Assembly: GCA_030540535.1 (NCBI GenBank)
Contig: JAUNWB010000043.1
Location: 1-8,653, forward strand
DNA from: Elusimicrobiales bacterium
Lineage (GTDB): Bacteria; Elusimicrobiota; Elusimicrobia; Elusimicrobiales; Elusimicrobiaceae
Reading direction: 5' to 3'
Length of the DNA: 8,653 nt
Below are positions 6,466 to 8,653 of the stretch, piece by piece. The translations under genes and the position numbers were made by a program. Each line of letters opens with the position of its first letter. Position 1 is the stretch's first letter. The notes beneath the pieces are model-generated. The model saw nothing but the letters and a program-made list of their open reading frames with translations, had not been told where the DNA came from and did not search any database.

Positions 6466-6539
6466 GTCCCGTTCGTCTAGTGGTCCAGGACGCCGCCCTC
6501 TCAAGGCGGAGATCACGAGTTCGAATCTCGTACGGGACG
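6466..6539 (+). tRNA. tRNA-Glu (anticodon CUC)
   Basis: A complete 74-base cloverleaf is present. The acceptor stem GTCCCGT (6466-6472) pairs perfectly with ACGGGAC (6532-6538), with discriminator G6539. The D arm is GTCTAGTGGTCCAGGAC, the anticodon stem is CCGCC/GGCGG with loop CTCTCAA, and the anticodon CTC at 6500-6502 reads GAG. The T arm is ACGAG-TTCGAAT-CTCGT. The sequence is close to the well-known bacterial tRNA-Glu pattern. CCA is not encoded and must be added enzymatically. Seven T (6540-6546) follow directly and could trim or end the transcript, though the downstream transporter gene is only 46 bases away. Confidence 0.97.
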
Positions 6540-6551
6540 TTTTTTTATATC

Positions 6552-6572
6552 TCCGTCCGGCCGCCGGACGGA
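6552..6572 (+). promoter_or_regulatory. Tight GC-rich hairpin just before the transporter's ribosome binding site
   Basis: TCCGTCCGG (6552-6560) and CCGGACGGA (6564-6572) form a perfect 9-base-pair stem with a 3-base loop CCG. Two bases later comes AAAGGGGGG (6574-6582), the ribosome binding site of the gene starting at 6586. No T-run follows the stem, so it is not a standard forward terminator. It could stabilise the 5' end of the processed mRNA after tRNA excision or tune ribosome access. Confidence 0.5.
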
Positions 6573-6585
6573 CAAAGGGGGGTGT

Positions 6586-7638
6586 ATGGAATTAACGACG
6601 TTACAGACGGTGTTATTATCGTCGCTGATTGCGGTAGTGCTGTTTTTGCCGCTGACCGTCCACAAAGTGGAAGAGAACCTGGAAGCGTTCCTGTTTTTGT
6701 GCGGTGCGTTTGCCGTAACCGTATCGAAAATGTGGAGCGGACACCTGGTGCTGACCGCGCTTGAGGACCCGATTAAAATCACGCTGGCCGTGCTTATCGC
6801 GGGGCTTTTATTCCGCAAATTTAACAAAAACATTCAGCATTTGACGCATTGGGCCGTTAAAAAAATCGGCCTGCGCTGGACGCTGTTTTTAATCGTATTT
6901 CTGCTGGGAATCACCTCCAGCTTGATTACGGCCATCATCGCCGCGCTTATTTTGGCCGAAGTGGCCGTCATGCTGCCGCTGGAACGCAAAGGGCGCATTA
7001 AACTCGTCACGTTTTCGTGTTTCTCCATCGGTATGGGCGCGGTGCTGACCTCTATCGGCGAGCCGCTGGGTACCGTGGTACTCTCCAAACTGGCGGGCGA
7101 ACCGCATAACGCCGATTTCTTCTTTTTAATCGACCATTTGGGCTGGTTCGTGCTTGGCGGCATTTTGTTTATGTCCGGCATGGCCAGTTCGCTTCGCGAA
7201 TGCCCCATCTGCCACGCTCCCGGCGTAAAAGAAGGCGCGGACGAACACTCCGTCAAAAGCATTGTCGGGCGCGCGGCCAAAGTGTATTTGTTCGTCATGG
7301 CCCTTGTGTTCTTAGGCGACGGCTTAAAACCGCTTGCCATGCAAACCATTTCGCACCTGTCGGCCAACTGGCTGTACTGGATTAACATGCTCTCCGCGGT
7401 TCTGGACAACGCCACCCTGGCCGCCATCGAAGTAACGCCGGACATCAGCACCCGCACACTGACGTTCCTGTTAATGAGCTTAATCGTTTCCGGCGGCATG
7501 CTGATTCCGGGCAACATTCCCAACATCATCTGCGCCAGCAAACTGGGTATTAAAAGCAAAGAATGGGCCAAAGCCGCTTTCGGCCTGGGCCTTGCGCTGA
7601 TGATTGCGTACTTCGTTATTTTAAGCGCGGTCCTTTAA
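6586..7638 (+). CDS. DUF1646-family predicted cation transporter
   Basis: This 350-residue integral membrane protein has about ten hydrophobic segments and resembles the DUF1646 family, annotated as predicted cation transporters within the ion-transporter (ArsB/NhaD-like) fold. Two halves each carry a paired signature. In the first, SSLITAIIAALILAE (111-125) is followed by GMGAVLTSIGEPLGTV (149-164). In the second, LDNATLAAIEVTP (273-285) is followed by SGGMLIPGNIPNIICAS (302-318). In that fold such segments form re-entrant loops near the substrate. The central loop between the halves carries ECPICH (205-210), a CxxCH pair that might bind a metal or form a disulfide. The substrate cannot be told from sequence. 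The start is supported by AAAGGGGGG 3 bases upstream, after a hairpin. The gene may be co-transcribed with the tRNA, and ends in a strong terminator 17 bases after the stop. Confidence 0.85.
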   Translation: MELTTLQTVLLSSLIAVVLFLPLTVHKVEENLEAFLFLCGAFAVTVSKMWSGHLVLTALEDPIKITLAVLIAGLLFRKFNKNIQHLTHWAVKKIGLRWTLFLIVFLLGITSSLITAIIAALILAEVAVMLPLERKGRIKLVTFSCFSIGMGAVLTSIGEPLGTVVLSKLAGEPHNADFFFLIDHLGWFVLGGILFMSGMASSLRECPICHAPGVKEGADEHSVKSIVGRAAKVYLFVMALVFLGDGLKPLAMQTISHLSANWLYWINMLSAVLDNATLAAIEVTPDISTRTLTFLLMSLIVSGGMLIPGNIPNIICASKLGIKSKEWAKAAFGLGLALMIAYFVILSAVL

Positions 7639-7655
7639 ACAGACGCACTTTTTAC

Positions 7656-7691
7656 AAAATCCGCTTTCCCGGACGGGAAGGCGGATTTTTT
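7656..7691 (+). terminator. Strong intrinsic terminator after the transporter gene
   Basis: AAAATCCGC (7656-7664) pairs with GCGGATTTT (7681-7689). The stem continues through one T-G pair and TTCCC/GGGAA to a 4-base loop GGAC, about 15 pairs in all. A run of six T (7686-7691) overlaps the 3' arm and follows it. It cleanly separates the transporter from the phosphorylase promoter. Confidence 0.93.
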
Positions 7692-7730
7692 CTACTCCAT
7701 TTTTCCATACAGTAAAAACTCCGAATTTTA

Positions 7731-7761
7731 TATAATCTGAATATATATTTTGACAGGGGAG
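7731..7761 (+). promoter_or_regulatory. Promoter -10 box and ribosome binding site of the phosphorylase gene
   Basis: A perfect TATAAT at 7731-7736, in an AT-rich context, would start transcription near 7743. AGGGGAG (7755-7761) sits 7 bases before the ATG at 7769. The -35 region at the expected distance reads TACAGT, a poor match. Confidence 0.55.
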
Positions 7762-7768
7762 AAATTGA

Positions 7769-8653
7769 ATGAAAATCCATTCCTTTAACGTACAGCCCAA
7801 CCTGCCCGAAAACATCAAGTTTTTGGAAGAGTTGGCCAATGACATGTGGTTCACCTGGAACTGGCAGGCCATCCTGCTTTTCGTACAGGTAGACCCCAAA
7901 CTGTGGACCGCCGCCAAACGCAACCCGAAATGGTTTTTGGGCTGTGTGCCGCAAAAACGCTTTGAAGAACTCAGCAAAGACGAAACCTTCGTCAACAATT
8001 TAAACCAAGTTAAAGAAGCCTACTATAACTACAAAAACAATCCGCAAACCTGGTACCAGCAGCATCGCCGCGAAAACGGAAATCTGTTGGCGGCGTACTT
8101 CTCGATGGAATACGGCATCGGCGAAGGGCTGCCGATTTATTCCGGCGGCCTGGGGATGCTCGCGGGCGACCACATGAAATCCGCCAGCGACCTCGGTATG
8201 CCGATTATCGGCGTAGGCCTTTTCTACAAACAAGGCTACGTACAGCAGGTACTCAACCGCGAAGGCTGGCAGAACGAAGAATACCCGGATAACGACTGGG
8301 CCCATATGCCCGTCACCCGCGTGACCGACGCCAACGGCAACGAAATCACCGTAGATATTCCGCTCGGCGCGGAAACCGTCAAAGCCTGCATCTGGCGCGT
8401 ACCCGTGGGACGCACCTCCCTTTATCTGTTAGACACCAACCTGCAGGAAAACACCCCCGCCCAGCGCGCCATTACCGAAAAACTCTACGGCGGCGACCGC
8501 GAAAACCGCATCCGCCAGGAAGTGGTCCTCGGTATCGGCGGCGTAAAAGCGCTGCAGGCCATGGGCATTAAACCCACCGTTTTCCACATTAACGAAGGGC
8601 ACAGCGCGTTCCTGCTTTTCCAGCGCATTATCGATATTATGAACGAAAAACAC
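7769..8653 (+). CDS. glgP: Alpha-glucan (glycogen/maltodextrin) phosphorylase, 5' part, cut by the window edge
   Basis: The frame stays open for 295 codons to the window end, so the gene is partial at its 3' side. It encodes the N-terminal part of a GT35 phosphorylase, which cleaves alpha-1,4-glucans with phosphate to give glucose-1-phosphate. Residues about 10-85 match the DUF3417 domain that opens the Thermotoga-type phosphorylases (LEELANDMWFTWNWQA, VDPKLW, NPKWFL). The catalytic domain begins with AAYFSMEYGIGEGLPIYSGG (108-127), then LGMLAGDHMKSASDLGMP (128-145), GLFYKQGYVQQ (150-160), GGDRENRIRQEVVLGIGG (241-258) and HINEGHSAF (273-281). The last is the counterpart of a conserved active-site segment. 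The lysine that holds pyridoxal phosphate lies beyond the edge. The start is supported by AGGGGAG 7 bases upstream and a separate promoter. The full protein would be expected to be about 550 or about 850 residues, depending on subtype. Confidence 0.95.
   Translation, partial: MKIHSFNVQPNLPENIKFLEELANDMWFTWNWQAILLFVQVDPKLWTAAKRNPKWFLGCVPQKRFEELSKDETFVNNLNQVKEAYYNYKNNPQTWYQQHRRENGNLLAAYFSMEYGIGEGLPIYSGGLGMLAGDHMKSASDLGMPIIGVGLFYKQGYVQQVLNREGWQNEEYPDNDWAHMPVTRVTDANGNEITVDIPLGAETVKACIWRVPVGRTSLYLLDTNLQENTPAQRAITEKLYGGDRENRIRQEVVLGIGGVKALQAMGIKPTVFHINEGHSAFLLFQRIIDIMNEKH

Noticed and set aside
6834..7571. Minus-strand open frame of 245 codons opposite the transporter
   Set aside because: The plus-strand frame has clear membrane segments, paired signatures, a ribosome site and a terminator. 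The opposite frame is low-complexity Met/Ser/Pro/Thr with no support.
7621..8305. Minus-strand open frames opposite the phosphorylase gene
   Set aside because: The plus strand encodes an uninterrupted DUF3417-GT35 protein. The reverse frames are by-products.
1..8653. CRISPR array, insertion sequence, integrase or toxin-antitoxin pair
   Set aside because: No regularly spaced repeats, transposase or recombinase motifs, or paired small genes were seen on either strand.

Overview
The window looks like chromosomal DNA of a free-standing bacterium, most plausibly a gut or animal-associated member of the Elusimicrobiota. The best evidence for that is the type IV pilin-like gene at 5713-6333. Its [16 protein letters not shown] start, its '[18 protein letters not shown]' block and its C-terminal 'LCVSMGG' resemble the expanded pilin family of that phylum. 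The assignment is recalled from family knowledge and was not searched. There is no insertion sequence, integrase, CRISPR array or phage gene; most of the content is core genome.

Left edge (1-261). A possible last 30 codons of a rightward gene is followed by a 121-base imperfect inverted repeat. The repeat lies just past the stop of the leftward helicase gene and could end transcription from one or both sides.

Leftward operon (262-5589, minus strand, transcription order ychF, rlmD, RDD gene, pcrA). The genes are a YchF/OLA1 ATPase, a 4Fe-4S 23S rRNA m5U methyltransferase, a small membrane protein made of two tandem RDD-like halves, and a PcrA/UvrD helicase. Junctions are an 8-base overlap, a 3-base gap and a 4-base ATGA overlap, so one mRNA with coupled translation is likely. 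A TATAAT box and a good AAGGAG site precede ychF. The RDD gene is clearly more AT-rich than its neighbours.

Pilin island (5661-6394, minus strand). A type IV pilin/pseudopilin gene has its own terminator. Its leader is very long and is partly encoded by an inverted repeat. An A11/T11 tract lies just upstream.

Right half (plus strand). A complete tRNA-Glu(CUC) is followed 46 bases later by a DUF1646-type ion transporter, with a tight GC-rich hairpin directly before its ribosome binding site. The transporter ends in a strong intrinsic terminator. After that, a promoter with a perfect TATAAT drives a Thermotoga-type alpha-glucan phosphorylase (DUF3417 plus GT35) that runs off the right edge.

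I found no convincing new multi-gene system. The points most worth checking are the repeat-encoded pilin leader, the duplicated RDD protein, the RGG/GY-rich linker of the helicase, and the large palindrome at the left edge.
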